Shown: positions 42,868 to 54,332 of the stretch, piece after piece
How the letters are laid out: each line of letters opens with the position of its first letter
How positions within the stretch are numbered: the first letter of the stretch is position 1
Assembly (NCBI GenBank): GCA_019925095.2
Contig: CM034394.1
Coordinates: 26,958,272 to 27,022,271 of the forward strand
DNA: 64,000 bases
Direction of reading: 5' to 3'
Source of the DNA: Dendrolimus kikuchii
Taxonomy: Eukaryota; Arthropoda; Insecta; Lepidoptera; Lasiocampidae
The notes under the pieces: model-generated
Database searches by the model: none
What the model was told of the DNA's origin: nothing
What the model saw: only the letters and a program-made list of their open reading frames with translations
Program-made: the position numbers and the translations under genes

Positions 42868-42995
42868 ATTGTTATTAGTACTTAATACTTAGAAATATAG
42901 GCGCTATCCGGAAACTATCCTAGGGGCGTAAAGTATCCTATATTCATTCGCGATGTTGAAAAAATACATGCCAAATTTCATGAAAAACGGTCAAA

Positions 42996-43412
42996 TAATA
43001 TTTTCTTAAGTTTTCGCGACTTGTATACATAATAAAACTATGTTTTAACTGTTTTAAGCGCGGTAATTTATTTGATTTTGGTTTTTCCGACATTTCGGCC
43101 ACTTTTCAGTGGCCGTGATCACGGAAGACAAAGATGTCAAGTGTCAACGAGTATTGCTAAAGTTTTATTTAGCCTACGCCAACTTGTTAATTTTAATTTT
43201 GTTTATGGTTATTATTTACTCTATGGGAGCCTAATCTAATTTACTACCGCTTCGCAACATGTTATGGCTTGAAGAGAAGAAGCGGCGCAAGAAACTCTTC
43301 AGCAAACATGCCTAGGCATGTGTTTGTCTTCCGTGATCACGGCCACTGAAAAATGGCCGAGACGTCGGAAAAACCAAAATCAAATAAATTACCGCGCTTA
43401 AAACGGTCAAAT
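42996..43412. repeat. Foldback family C, full copy inserted in family E repeat
   Basis: Left arm from 'attttcttaagttttcgcga', right arm to 'aattaccgcgcttaaaacgg'. On both sides 'cggtcaaataat' is repeated (42987-42998 and 43406-43417), either a target duplication or shared flank. Confidence 0.85.
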
Positions 43413-43439
43413 AATTTTTCAGTGAAAGCGTAAAAGACA

Positions 43440-43635
43440 GACAGACAGAAAGATTATTTTCCCAAAAAATATTTCATTTTCCGGGATAAAAAGTATCATA
43501 TGTCTGTCCTTGGTATCGCAACTATATAAATATATACCGAGGTCCAGGTAAATCGGTCTAGATTTTTTTGTCGTAAAGGCGTAACGGACATACAGACAGA
43601 GCTACTTTCGCATTTATAATGTTATTAATAGGAAT
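43440..43635 (+). repeat. Interspersed repeat family E, fragment
   Basis: 'acagacagacagaaagatta' ... 'gagctactttcgcatttata'. Confidence 0.55.
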
Positions 43636-43674
43636 AGTTACGCAAGGTGAAGTATCTGTAAACAAACATGCGAG

Positions 43675-43987
43675 TTTTTTTTTATTGCAGGAGATCAGCA
43701 GACAGGCAGACGGCCCACTTGATGGAAAGCGGTTACCATCGCCTATGGACATTTGCAACACCAAAGTTGCTACAAATGCGCTGCTGCTCTCTTAAGGGAA
43801 ACTGGAACCTGGTTACTAATGCCGGAACACAACTCATGGTTGTTATGGCGACGTACTTTAGACCAGGGGTGGTAGCTATCCAGTCGGGCAAATGCCCTAC
43901 CACCTGGCTGTGGGTTGTTAAGTCGCCTCTTACGACAGGCCGCCCCAAAGCAGGAAATTGTATTCTTTCTCCGTTCCTGCACGGATG
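43675..43987 (-). mobile_element. Retroposon family B, full copy
   Basis: 'ttttattgcaggagatcagc' to 'ttctccgttcctgcacggat', reversed. Confidence 0.9.
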
Positions 43988-44058
43988 ATTGGACGGAGTA
44001 CTGTGATTGCGTCCAACACAGTGGCGTTTCATAATATTTCTTTCCTTGCGTCGATACT

Positions 44059-44385
44059 TTGGCAGCGTCTCATCTTCCAGCTACTAGCATGTCTGCCGGT
44101 ACAGCTGCTGCACAACAGGAGGCCCTAAAACGCCGCAAATACTCAGCCATCGGAAATGGCTACATATTTGCGGCTTTTGGGGTCGAGACCCTGGGACCAT
44201 GGGGGCCTGAAGCGCACAAGTTTTATCGGGACATAGTCAAACGTCTGGTGGATGTCTCACGTGACCAAAAGACTGGTTTATACCTCGGACAACGCATCAG
44301 CATTGCCATTCGGAGAGGCAACGTGGCCAGTCTTTTGGGCACGTTTCCGACTGACAGCGGTCTAGAACTAGATTTTATACTTTAA
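44059..44385 (+). pseudogene. LINE C-terminal fragment (GVETLGPWG type)
   Basis: Plus strand frame: EALKRRKYSAIGNGYIFAAF, GVETLGPWGPEAHKFYRDIV, ISIAIRRGNVASLLGTFPTD, stop at 44383. Same conserved C-terminus as at 32041-32515 and better preserved, but 5'-truncated, so it has no RT domain. Confidence 0.78.
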
Positions 44386-44760
44386 TTTTAGTTTGTATAT
44401 ATAGTTTATTTTTAGATTATATCTAAGAAATTATTATAAAATGTTTATAGATGAATTTAAATATAATATCATCACTTATTTATTATTCTTTCCTTACATT
44501 TCGTCCTATTTACCATCACTTAGCAGATAGTTTCGTATTAATTAGTAAAACTTATGCTTACACGAGAACTAACAGACAGATTGGATTAGTAGCAAAGTAA
44601 AGTAGTGCAAATAACTTAATGATATTAGTAAACTTATTTTCACTTGTGATATCAATACAATGGAATAAAGTACACATTTGCAAGAAGCACTTCCACTGCT
44701 TTTCTAAGACGATAAAAAATTTTCAACCCTTAGTTTAATTACCCCTAATCAGTAGTAGTA
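44386..44760. other. 3' UTR-like AT-rich DNA
   Basis: First part is probably the 3' UTR of the LINE fragment; no gene. Confidence 0.4.
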
Positions 44761-45073
44761 AGTCGTGGCAGCGTAATGGCTAGCGCACGCGTCCTAGGCT
44801 CAGAGGGCGCGGGTTCGATCCTGGCCGGAAGGCATGCAACTCTTAGTCAGTTTTCTGATCTAATGTCCATATTGTTACAATTACCACGTGCTAACAGCGG
44901 TGAAGGAAAACATCGTGATGCAACCTGCACATCGAGATAACCGATGTGTCAAACCTGCCAAGCCGCCTTGGACAAGCGTGGCGGGTCTACTGTCTGTTCT
45001 ACTTCTACTTCTTCTACTCCCCTATAATGGGAGGCCCGAGCCCAACAGTGGGACATTAATGGGCTGATATTAT
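44761..45073 (+). mobile_element. tRNA-derived SINE2
   Basis: A box TAGCGTAATGG (as GCAGCGTAATGG) and B box GGTTCGATCC; a small 'ctacttctacttcttctac' insertion near 45000. Confidence 0.92.
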
Positions 45074-45387
45074 ATTCAGTAGTTCCAGATAAAAAATGCT
45101 GTAATGTAATATAAAACTGGCAGACGAATTGATTCCGTTTTTGCGAAAAGTCTATGTATTTCTAATAACTCAAACTGTATACCTTTGGGAAATCATTATG
45201 CCGATACTGAATATTCCAATTACTTACATACATACACTTACACTTATTCTAAACATATTACTTATTGTCAACAGTTCCAAACTCCACTGAAACCTAAACA
45301 AGTCTAAGCAAACATTAGCCTAGAAACAGTGGAACTATAAGAGACTAAACCCCAGAATATTAATATCAACGTGTAGTTTACTTATCT
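45074..45387. other. Intron DNA, no gene seen
   Basis: AT-rich, unassigned. Confidence 0.4.
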
Positions 45388-46425
45388 ATGTTAATATTAT
45401 AAAGCTGAAGAGTTTGTTTGTTTAAACGCGCTAATCTCAGGAACCGTTGGTCCGATTTGAAAAATTCTTTCAGTGTTGAATAGTACACTTATCGAGGAAG
45501 GCTATATATAGGCTATATTATATTTTCAAAAGAATTAGGGATCCTTACTAAGAGTCCAATAATGTAACCAAAGGTGTAAAAAAATTACCCGAAAAAATCC
45601 TTACACGGCGTGCGCTGCGAAAACTATTAATTATAGAACAAAATAATGTTTTTTTTTCTTTTTATTGCAGGAGGTCAGCAGACAGGCAGACGGCCCACTT
45701 GATGGAAAGCGGTTACCATCGCCTATGGACATTTGCAACACCAAAGTTGCTATAAATACGCTGCTGCTCTCTTAAGGGAAACTGGAACCTGGTCACTAAT
45801 GCCGGAACACAACTCAAGGTTGTTATGGCGACATACTTTAGACCAGGGGTGGTAGCCATCCAGTCGGGCAAATGCCCTACCACCTGGCTGTGGGTTGTTA
45901 AGTCGCCTCTTACGACAGGCCACCCGGCCGCAGGAAATTGTATTCTTTCTCCGTTCCTGCACGGATATGTACTACCACTTTGCAGAACATATAATTGTCT
46001 ACAAAAAATATTGCGTAACCATATGTCTAACTATTGTAGTTATCTCACAATAAGTGTTTTCTTTTATTTTTTTATTTAATTAAAATGCCGTCGCTCCAAA
46101 ACCACTTTATTTTGTACCTTGGTATTAATCCTTATCAAAATGAATTACTCCATATTAAAGACGAATTCAATACCTCTCTAGAACTTTTTGAATTATTCAA
46201 TTCGGACGTTTCATTCAAAAGATATCGCGATATTTAAAATGTAAGTATTAGTGTTGTAGCCAAATATACTAATATTGTTTGATTGAACGCGCTAATCTCA
46301 GGAACTACTGGTCCGATTTGAAAAATTCTTTCAGTGTTGGATAGCCCATTTATCGAGGAATGTTTCAAAATCGGAGGGTTTTGAAAGCAAATTCCAAGCG
46401 GACGACGTCGCGGGCACAGCTAGTA
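45388..46425 (-). repeat. Interspersed repeat family D, long copy with B inserted
   Basis: 'aagctgaagagtttgtttgt' to 'gtcgcgggcacagctagtat', ending about 45 bases from the Trpgamma exon at 46472. Split by retroposon B at 45650-45966. Confidence 0.78.
45650..45966 (-). mobile_element. Retroposon family B nested in family D
   Basis: Full-length reversed copy. The interrupted family D text 'aacaatgtactaccac' becomes 'aataatg' before and 'atgtactaccac' after, so ATG may be a short target duplication; the ends of the element are thereby defined. Confidence 0.9.
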
Positions 46426-46471
46426 TAATAATATAACACACGTTAATTGAAAAGGAAGAAATGTTCCTTAC

Positions 46472-47002
46472 CTTTTTCTGCCTCAACTTAATTGCTAATT
46501 TGAGTCGTGATAACCTCATTCTCTCGGGCGCCCCGGGCTCCGCCAGCGGCGCCTGGGGCGAGCCCGTTTCATGATTCAGCAACACCTGCAGCTCGTGTGA
46601 CGTCCTTGTGTGGTCCAAGAGCGCTGTTGCAAACTCCTGACACTGCGCTCTCAACTCCTGATATTCCGTTTTGAATTCATGTTCTAGAGCTGACAGCCTT
46701 CTTAATTCCCAAGACAATTCAAATGCGGTGAGTATTGGATCTTTGGATGACAAAGCGATCAAAGACGGGGACGCCAAAGCTCTGTAAGCGTTGATCCTTG
46801 ATCGGGAATGCCTCAAAGAATCTTCCCGCCTTGATCTCACGCACTCATCGCAACCACATCGGACGTCATGGGGTACTGGGATGCTCGCGCCCCTGTCTAA
46901 CAGGAGTTTTATGATCTCATAACTATCTCTATGTGCGGCTAGGATGAGGGGGGTGATGTCTGCTGTAAACGTTGCTGTCTCCGGTGGTAGCGCTTCCCAA
47001 CT
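46472..47002 (-). CDS. Trpgamma: Trpgamma exon: last ankyrin helices and TRP_2 domain
   Basis: 177 codons, phase 0 at both ends. It opens after 'caccacag' at 47003 with SWEALPPET and closes before 'gtaagg' at 46471. [20 protein letters not shown] is an ankyrin-type helix pair. It is followed by the cysteine cluster CGCDEC and the TRP_2 block ([49 protein letters not shown]). The last residues, LAIKLRQKK, join in frame to FVAHPNVQQLL of the next exon, as in insect TRPC proteins. In this family the region is cytoplasmic, between the ankyrin repeats and the first membrane helix. No upstream exon can be found between 47003 and 64000. Confidence 0.93.
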
Positions 47003-47224
47003 CTGTGGTGAAAAGAAACGAGTCTTAATTCAAATCAAGTAAGGTTACATAATCTCATATTAATCCTTGTAGATATAGTTCAGCAATCCACAAAGCAGGC
47101 TGTATTCGTGGTGGAACGTGTACACACTGTGACAGTGTATGTCGTGTATGACGGGATGATCAGTCGTCGCGAGCGAGCCGTCCAATCACATCGTGTTTCC
47201 CCTGAGATCATAATTATACCTTTA

Positions 47225-47660
47225 TGTAATATTTTCTTAAGTTTTCGCGACTTGTATACATAATAAAACTACGTTTTAACGATTTTAAGCGCGGTAATTT
47301 TATTTGATTCTAGTCTTTCCGACGTTTCGGCCACTTTTCAGTGGCCGTGATCACGGAAGACGAAGATGTCAAGTGTCAACGAGTATTGTTAAAGTTTTAT
47401 TTAGCCTACCGCCAACTTGTTAATTTTAATTTTGTTTATGGTTATTATTTACTCTATGGGAGCCTAATCTAATTTACTACCGCTTCGCAACATGTTATGG
47501 CTTGAAGAGAAGAAGCGGCGCTAGAAACTCTTCAGCAAACATGCCTAGCTCTAATAATTTTATATAATACTAAAATGGGTGGAAGGAAAAATAAAAGTAA
47601 TTATCAGTCAAATAAAATTACCGCGCTTAAAACCGTTAAAACGTAGTTTTATTATGTATA
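47225..47660. repeat. Foldback family C, full copy
   Basis: Left arm 'ttttcttaagttttcgcgac', right arm to 'acgtagttttattatgtata', centre with 'taccgcttcgcaacatgtta'. Confidence 0.87.
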
Positions 47661-47726
47661 CCTTTATGTGTTTCCCATAAGTAAAGCCTGCCAGCCTTCG
47701 TAAACTGCAACAACTAACTAACTTTT

Positions 47727-48019
47727 TATCCGTGCAGGAACGGAGAAAGAATACAATTTCCTGCGGCCGGGCGGCCTGTCGTAAGAGGCGACTAAACAAC
47801 CCATAGCCAGGTGGTAGGGCATTTGCCTGACTGGATGGATACCACCCCTGGTCTAGAGCATGCCGCCATAACAACTTTGAGTTGTGTTCCGGCATTAGTG
47901 ACCAGGTTCCAGACTCACTTAAGAGAGCAGCGGCGCATTTGTAGCACCTTTGGTGTTGCAAATGTCCATAGGTGATGTTAACCGCTTTCCATCCAGTGGG
48001 CCGTCTGCTTGTCTGCTGA
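47727..48019 (+). mobile_element. Retroposon family B, copy lacking the tail
   Basis: 'tatccgtgcaggaacggaga' to 'gtctgcttgtctgctgaatg'. Confidence 0.85.
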
Positions 48020-49300
48020 ATGTAGGATATGCAATTTTCGACATTTTGGTTTTATTTCACTAATGACCCTAAAAAAGCATTGTTTTTCAATAGCAGCAAC
48101 AAAAAGGTAATTTTTCCTCATAGTTTTTAAAATAGCCACATTAACAATGTCATATATGCCACCATCTCCCATTAACAATGACGAATGTTAACTCCCGACG
48201 TTATTAGCGGGGCGCGAGGGGGGTATGCGGGGTATATTTTTGTAAGAAAGAAATTACTAAGACTGATTATCTAAGCTAATGAAACCTGAAATGTGATTAT
48301 TAAGTGCCATTCATACAGGTAGACTTTATAATTAATGATTTTAACAAATTTTATGGCAAAGATTGTTTTCATTTTGTCCCTAAATTGTCAATTATGTTTG
48401 ATTATTTGTTATTTGTGAAACAAATTTATTAAAAATTGGATTTAATTTATAATATCAATTTAAATACGACATAAACTTAAACAGGATTTACTAATGACAA
48501 TGTTGTATGTGGCACTTCTTACAAAGAATAAATATGTTTGTCCATGTAACTTTGTTGGATGTGACAGATCCGACAAATCATGATGACCCATGTACGGATA
48601 ACAAAGCCATTACTAGCTTTTCAAACATTTAGATAAGTAAAAATGTTATTTAATTGCATTGCAAATAAGCTCTCGAACATATATTAACATATAATATTTT
48701 TTTTGAAAATTTAATTCTTGTAGTAAAAAAAATATAAGCAATTCAAAGTTCAGAGCGCTCTCCTGTAAAGTTGCTGATTTGCAGATGTGACTCTGTTAAT
48801 TTTTTGCTATTGTTGTTTGTATACCCAAGCTACAATTTATAACTTTCTCTATATTTTATATCTAAAATTTCGTTGGGAGTAAATAAATTTTATTTTACAA
48901 TTTTTGGATGACTATCAGCTATTCACATTGTAATAATAACACATTAGTGATAGTGAGCTATTAACAAGTCACCACAGATAGAAATGAATTAAGATATCTA
49001 ATCGGAGATCAGAGAACTAAAAACAAAGAGAGAGAAAAAAAGTAATTTAAACGTGAAAAAAAATCTAACGCCCTAAGAAAACCTGCTCATTACACACTAA
49101 AATTCAAAATATAGATCATTGAGTTTATCCCTAAAACCAGACACTGAGGTACCCGTTATATCCAAATCATAGCTGCGAATTAATTTATTATAGGTAGTAC
49201 ACGATCGATACAGAAAGCTATTCTGGCGATAGTTCGTGTCAACCGATTTCAAAGCAAAATAGGGACTATGACGGAAAGAGTGTCGAGGAGTATATATATC
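48020..49300. other. Long AT-rich stretch, no gene seen
   Basis: About 1.3 kb in the upstream Trpgamma intron. 48905-49060 resembles 20870-21010. No ankyrin-type exon found on the minus strand. Confidence 0.45.
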
Positions 49301-49309
49301 TGCCTCTTA

Positions 49310-49560
49310 AACTACAATTAGTCACACTACCATGTAACCCCGAATTCAAATACCTTGGTTCACTACTGCAGAATAATTGTGATATAGAGAGGGATGTAAG
49401 GAGAAGAATAAATGTAGCATGGCTGAAGTGGAGACAGGTAACCGGTGTGACGTGCGACAAACTAATGCCACTGAAACTAAAAGGTCAAATATATAAATCT
49501 ATCATACGACCAGTCATGCTATACGGGTCGGAATGTTGGGCCACTAAAGTAATAAACTAT
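49310..49560 (+). pseudogene. LINE RT C-terminal remnant (FKYLGS type)
   Basis: Reads PCNPEFKYLGSLLQNNCDIE, RDVRRRINVAWLKWRQVTGV, KLKGQIYKSIIRPVMLYGSE, CWATK on the plus strand. FKYLGS...AW.KW...LYGSECWA is the segment after the RT palm of LINEs of the same broad type as the (GTAT)n family but clearly a different element. Both ends missing. Confidence 0.75.
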
Positions 49561-50100
49561 TAATGTCTACTCCGCGAGGCTTCCAACATAAACATTTGTC
49601 CCGTACAAGATAGATTTGTACTGATAGGTCTCAAAAATTTTATTTGCACTACTTCAAAAATGTTGTCCCGCTACCACTCGCGCGTCAAATGTAAAAGGAA
49701 GGACGAAACGAGGATAACAGAGACAACGCTTAGAAAGAGAAACAACATGACATCTACGACTGCTAGTAAAATGAGGTGACCGAGGTGGATTACATCCGAT
49801 TCTTAACGAAGATTTCCGAACTAAAAGTAACGGACAAATGAGGAAATGACGCTCACCGCTTTAAATGCACTGCCGCGGTACAAACTATACAGATCTTCTC
49901 GCCTCATGTGAAGTGGTACATTTTACTGGTTCAGTACAAAATGTCATGCTACTCTTACAAACTCATTTTAAAATCACGTCCTATCCAAATCTGCTCTCCC
50001 TGTACGACCACACGGTTTCCTTCAAATATGTAACTGTTGACGCGCCTGTCAACTGCTTTGGCAATGACGTTGACAGGCGCGTTCCGTTTCTATTAAATAA
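49561..50100. other. Decayed LINE flank and unassigned DNA
   Basis: No supported frame beyond the remnant before it. Confidence 0.4.
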
Positions 50101-50101
50101 A

Positions 50102-51065
50102 TCTATGGAGCGTAGAGGTAAGGAAAATCATCGCATATAGAAAAATAGTTGAAGAAGTGTCCAGTTGTAAGCTGTAAATAACAGTTGAAAAACCGTCCAC
50201 AATGGCGCTGATGTAGACAAAGGGTATGGTATGAATGTAGCTGTTGTAGACGAATCGAAGTATGCCGAGTTAAAAAATTAATATCTTTGGCGACTAGAGT
50301 AGTTGGTGACAGTACACTGTTGTAAAACGTCAACCATTTACATAGTACAAAGTAATACTAAATATAACCTCAAAGAATTGTTATGTGAAAACGTGAATAG
50401 TGATTTTATTTCGTGAATTTTGAATAATACGCTTAATGATTTTGTAATATTTAATTTTATAAAACTAAAACACTATTCCAAACGCTCACGTATGGATGCG
50501 AGAGTTGGGTATGGAAGAGAGAGCATGAAAGTAGAGTAAACGCGGTCGATTTGCGAGCACTGCGCAAAATCTGCGGAGTGACGCTCGCGGACCACGTTCG
50601 TAATACCGAAGTAAGAAAGAGAGTTGGTCTGAAAGAGAGTGTCGGGGTGAAGGTAAGGAAAGGAATGCTCCGGTGGTTTGGGCATGTGGAAAGAATGCAT
50701 GATGAAAGAATGACTAAACAGATATACAATGCAAAAGTGGATGGATGCAGAAGTCGTGGAAGGCCACTACACACCTTCCATGATCAAATTGATCGTGTAC
50801 TAGCAGAAGGTGATGTCAGGAGCCTTAAGAACAGACGAGCATGCATGACAAGACGCAAGTGAAGTGAGTAAGAATAAGCCTCAATGGCGCTCTGTTGTTC
50901 GTGCCTACCCCGCAAGGGAATGTATGTATGTAAAACACTATTATACTACTCTAATAACTTTTGGCGCTTTCATTAAAATCCACCCTGATGCCAAAGTGGC
51001 GCCACCCTAATTTAATACATTTCGACGGACATTTCTTCATACACACAGATGATTCTCCATATCTC
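50102..51065. repeat. Second copy of the 26276 repeat, split by LINE
   Basis: 50102-50477 and 50943-51065 match 26276-26710 in order; the intervening 454 bases are a LINE insertion. Confidence 0.8.
50478..50931 (+). mobile_element. (GTAT)n LINE fragment, longest copy, 11-bp TSD
   Basis: AAAACACTATT at 50467-50477 and 50932-50942. Encodes SESWVWKREHESR (partly), [61 protein letters not shown] deletion near 50853 breaks the frame before the end. Confidence 0.93.
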
Positions 51066-51600
51066 TACCCTCCATAGATAAATCTTTAAAATTCTTCCAA
51101 TAGCAGTTGGCTCAGAAAACATTTTTAAATTTCTGTAAAACTGACGCTAAATTAAGATAAGAAGCTTACTTAAGTTATGTTTAATTTGCATGACTGCCCG
51201 GCAGGAACATGTGGACCTTGTTATAAACAAATTCCTTTTGGTACTATGTTATATGCAAATAAATAAATTAATTGAATTGAAGATTTCGATGTACACCCGT
51301 TCGCATTAGTTACGTTTCCGTGTCATTGAGGCGTCCTACCATTTTCCGGGATAAAAGTATGCTGTGTTTATCATCAATCTCTTGAGTATCATCCCAATTA
51401 CGTATTGGTATGTGATTATTTTTAAACATGTTTATAATTCTGATATTAGACGTACGTCCTTTCAGTTCTGTGGCTATTATATTCAATAATTCACGCTTAT
51501 GTTTAAATGAATCACTTTGATTGATTTAACCAAATTGAGAAATGGACCTTACAATATCAACTTAAGTCCTTTTGATTTGTTGATTCAAAATATTAAAACA
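51066..51600. other. Intron DNA, no gene seen
   Basis: Unassigned AT-rich DNA. Confidence 0.4.
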
Positions 51601-51604
51601 AGCA

Positions 51605-51838
51605 AATACATACATAACTTCACGCCAGTTCCCTTGCGGGGTAGACACGAACAACTGAGTGCCATTTAGGCTTATTCTTACACACCTCACTTGCCTCTTT
51701 GACATTCATAACTCTTGTCATGCACGCTCGTCTGTTCTTAAGGCTCCTGACATCACCCTCTGCTAGTACACGATCAATTTGATCATGGAAGGTGTGCCGT
51801 GGCCTTCCACGACTACTGCATCCATCTACTTTTGCATA
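51605..51838 (-). mobile_element. (GTAT)n LINE fragment
   Basis: 'atacatacataacttcacgc' to 'catctacttttgcatatact', reversed; followed at 51843-51907 by a family D end. Confidence 0.86.
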
Positions 51839-52061
51839 TACTGTTTCAAAATCGGTGGGTTTTGAAAGCAACTTCCATGCGGACGACGTCGCGGGCACAG
51901 CTAGTATTTTAATAAAGCTGTCAACAAAGTATTTTATTGTTGGCTTTATTAAAATTCATTTATGTCATTTACTAATTAAATATTACATAAGTAGAATTAG
52001 TTTTATTAATTATTATTTACAAGTCACAAGCGAATAGATTTGACTAAAGGCGTTTAATTGG

Positions 52062-52287
52062 TTTGGAAATTAAAATTCGACGTAATAATGGACTGTATGA
52101 TTATTATTAAGTTATAAATATACATTTAAAGAGTAGAACAAAGTATGCAAGAGAGTTGAGTACAATATATGAATAGCTGAGTGGCTGAATTCATAGTTGT
52201 TCTTGATGTAGTAGTTTTTTCAGGTTTTTTCGGCCTCCTATATCCCGCATTCCGTCCGACGCCTAGTTGCTAATCGCGCTAGCTATG
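52062..52287 (-). repeat. Truncated LTR of the BEL/Pao family
   Basis: 'attcgacgtaataatggact' to 'gttgctaatcgcgctagcta' is the complement of the LTR at 53545-53863 apart from its outer parts. Confidence 0.8.
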
Positions 52288-52725
52288 ACAATAAGTGTTT
52301 TCTTATATTTTTTTAAATAATTAAAACGCCGTCGCTTCAAAAACTCTTTATTTTGTACCTCATTATTAATCCTTATCAAAATGATTTACTCCAAATTCAA
52401 GACATATTCAATACCTTTCTAGAACTTTTGGAATTATTCAATTCGGACGTTTCATTCAAAAGATATCGCGATATTTAAAATGTAAGTATTAGTGTTGTAG
52501 CCAAATGTACTAATATTGTTTGATTGAACGCGCTAATCTCAGGAACTACTGGTTTGATTTGAAAAATTATTTTAGTGTTGGATAGCCCATTTATCAAGGA
52601 AGGCTATAGACTATATATCATCACGCTAAGACCAATAGGAGCGGAGCACCGATGAAGAATGTTTCAAAATCGGAGGGTTTTGAAAGCAAATTCCACACGG
52701 ACGACGTCGCGGGCACAGCTAGTAT
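52288..52725 (-). repeat. Interspersed repeat family D, partial long copy
   Basis: 'gacaataagtgttttcttat' to 'gtcgcgggcacagctagtat'; joins directly to the LTR fragment, replacing its own left part. Confidence 0.75.
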
Positions 52726-53054
52726 TATGATAAAGCTGTCGGTTGTTACAGTATTTTATTGTTGGCTTTGTTAAAATTTATTTATTTCATTTACTAATTA
52801 AATATTACATAAGTAGAATTAGTTTTATTAATGATTATTTATTATGTAACAAAATTGGGTCGTTTTGGTCTTACCCCAAAAAGAAGGTTTGCACTGAAAT
52901 TCAGCGTCGTGTCGGATATAATTCCGGCACAGCAATATGCTGAGTGCAAACCTTGTTTGCTGAAAATGCGGCGTACTAATTCTCAAAGTATGCTCTGTGT
53001 ATAATAATGTATAAGGAATGTAATTACGCCGTTGTTTCTTCAAATAAAGTTTTT

Positions 53055-53375
53055 ATTTTTAACCGACTTCAAAAAAGGAGGAGGTTGTCAATTCGTCGGA
53101 ATCTTTTTTTTGTTTTTTTTTATGTATGTTCATCGATTACTCCGAGATTTATGATCCGATTTACGTGATTCTTGTTTAGTTTAATGCGGAATAGTTGCCA
53201 TTTGGTCCCCTAAAAATTTAACATAGTTTGGCCCAGTAGTTTTCATTTTACGAACATTTTTTTGTTCCCGTTTCTTGGGACCTTAATTTTTTATGGAGCG
53301 CCGTACCTTTCGTAGGTCTGCCCATGCATAGCTATACACTAAAAAGTAACAAAAAAGTAAAAAAAACTTCGTTTA
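53055..53375. repeat. accgacttcaa repeat, one end
   Basis: 'ttaaccgacttcaaaaaagg', 'atgttcatcgattactccga' and 'cccatgcatagctatacact'. The end is shared with 571-600 and 20140-20200. No gene. Confidence 0.6.
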
Positions 53376-53544
53376 AAAAAACCGACTTCAAAAACTAAAA
53401 AAGTATAAAATAACTTATTTCTAAAACTATTATTATTAATATATATTATCTAAAACATCTTAAAGTCGGTGCTTCGTAATTTTTAAATTATTTTTATGTT
53501 TTACTTTGCACCGACTTCAAGATGTTTAGATAATATATATTAAT

Positions 53545-53863
53545 TGTTGCGGACAGAGAGCACCCCCCTGACCCGCCCGCGGAGCACATCTACACTCCGC
53601 GCCCCGCATACCGCCGACGCCCATAGCTAGCGCGATTAGCAACTAGGCGTCGGACGGAATGCGGGTATAGGAGGCCGAAAAAACTGAAAATGAATACTGC
53701 TGATACTATCTCTTCAAGAAAAATTATCAATTCAGCCACTCAGCTATATTGTACTCGACTCTCTTTGTTATACTCTTTAAATGTACATTTATAAATAATA
53801 ATCATACAGTCCATTATTACGTCGAATTTTCATTTACAACCCGAGGTGCAACTGCCACCAATA
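53545..53863 (+). repeat. 5' LTR of BEL/Pao element
   Basis: TGTTGCGGACAG to GCCACCAATA. AT-rich centre with a candidate polyadenylation signal 'ataaataataa'. Only visible difference from the 3' LTR: A at 53694 against C at 59470. Confidence 0.96.
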
Positions 53864-54332
53864 GTTTTTTGGTACTTCGCCGCCGGATAGAAGAATCGCA
53901 AAGAAGAAACGAGCAGTGTCTTTTGCTCCATCGAAACCTCAAGAAAGAAGAAAGGCCAACTCTATACGGTCTCGTAGCGGCACCCTAAAGAAGAAAGAAG
54001 ATTATTATAGAAGATCATCGTGGGCAGCCCGGACTACGTACTAGGAGACCAAGAGTTCCTGCCCCGGACGCCGAGGCTACGCGTCTGCAGGATCAAGACC
54101 GGAAGAAAGAATAACGTTACTTCGTACCGTGACCGAGTGACTGTCCACCTAACGGTGCCAAACGGCCAGTTCACAAAGTCATAGACGGTGCGCTGTTTCC
54201 AGTTAGGTCGGTCAAAGGTCTCAGTGTTTAGTGTTTAGTGTAGTAAATTAGGATCGTCGGTTATACACACACATATATACACACTGGTCAGGGTAGTCGG
54301 TCATACGTGTTAGGCTAAGGCAAGGACCGAAG
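53864..54332 (+). other. BEL/Pao leader with candidate primer binding site
   Basis: 'gttttttggtacttcgccgc' follows the LTR; TGG at 53870-53872 would match a tRNA 3' CCA. tRNA not identified. No ORF of note before the ATG at 54333. Confidence 0.65.
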
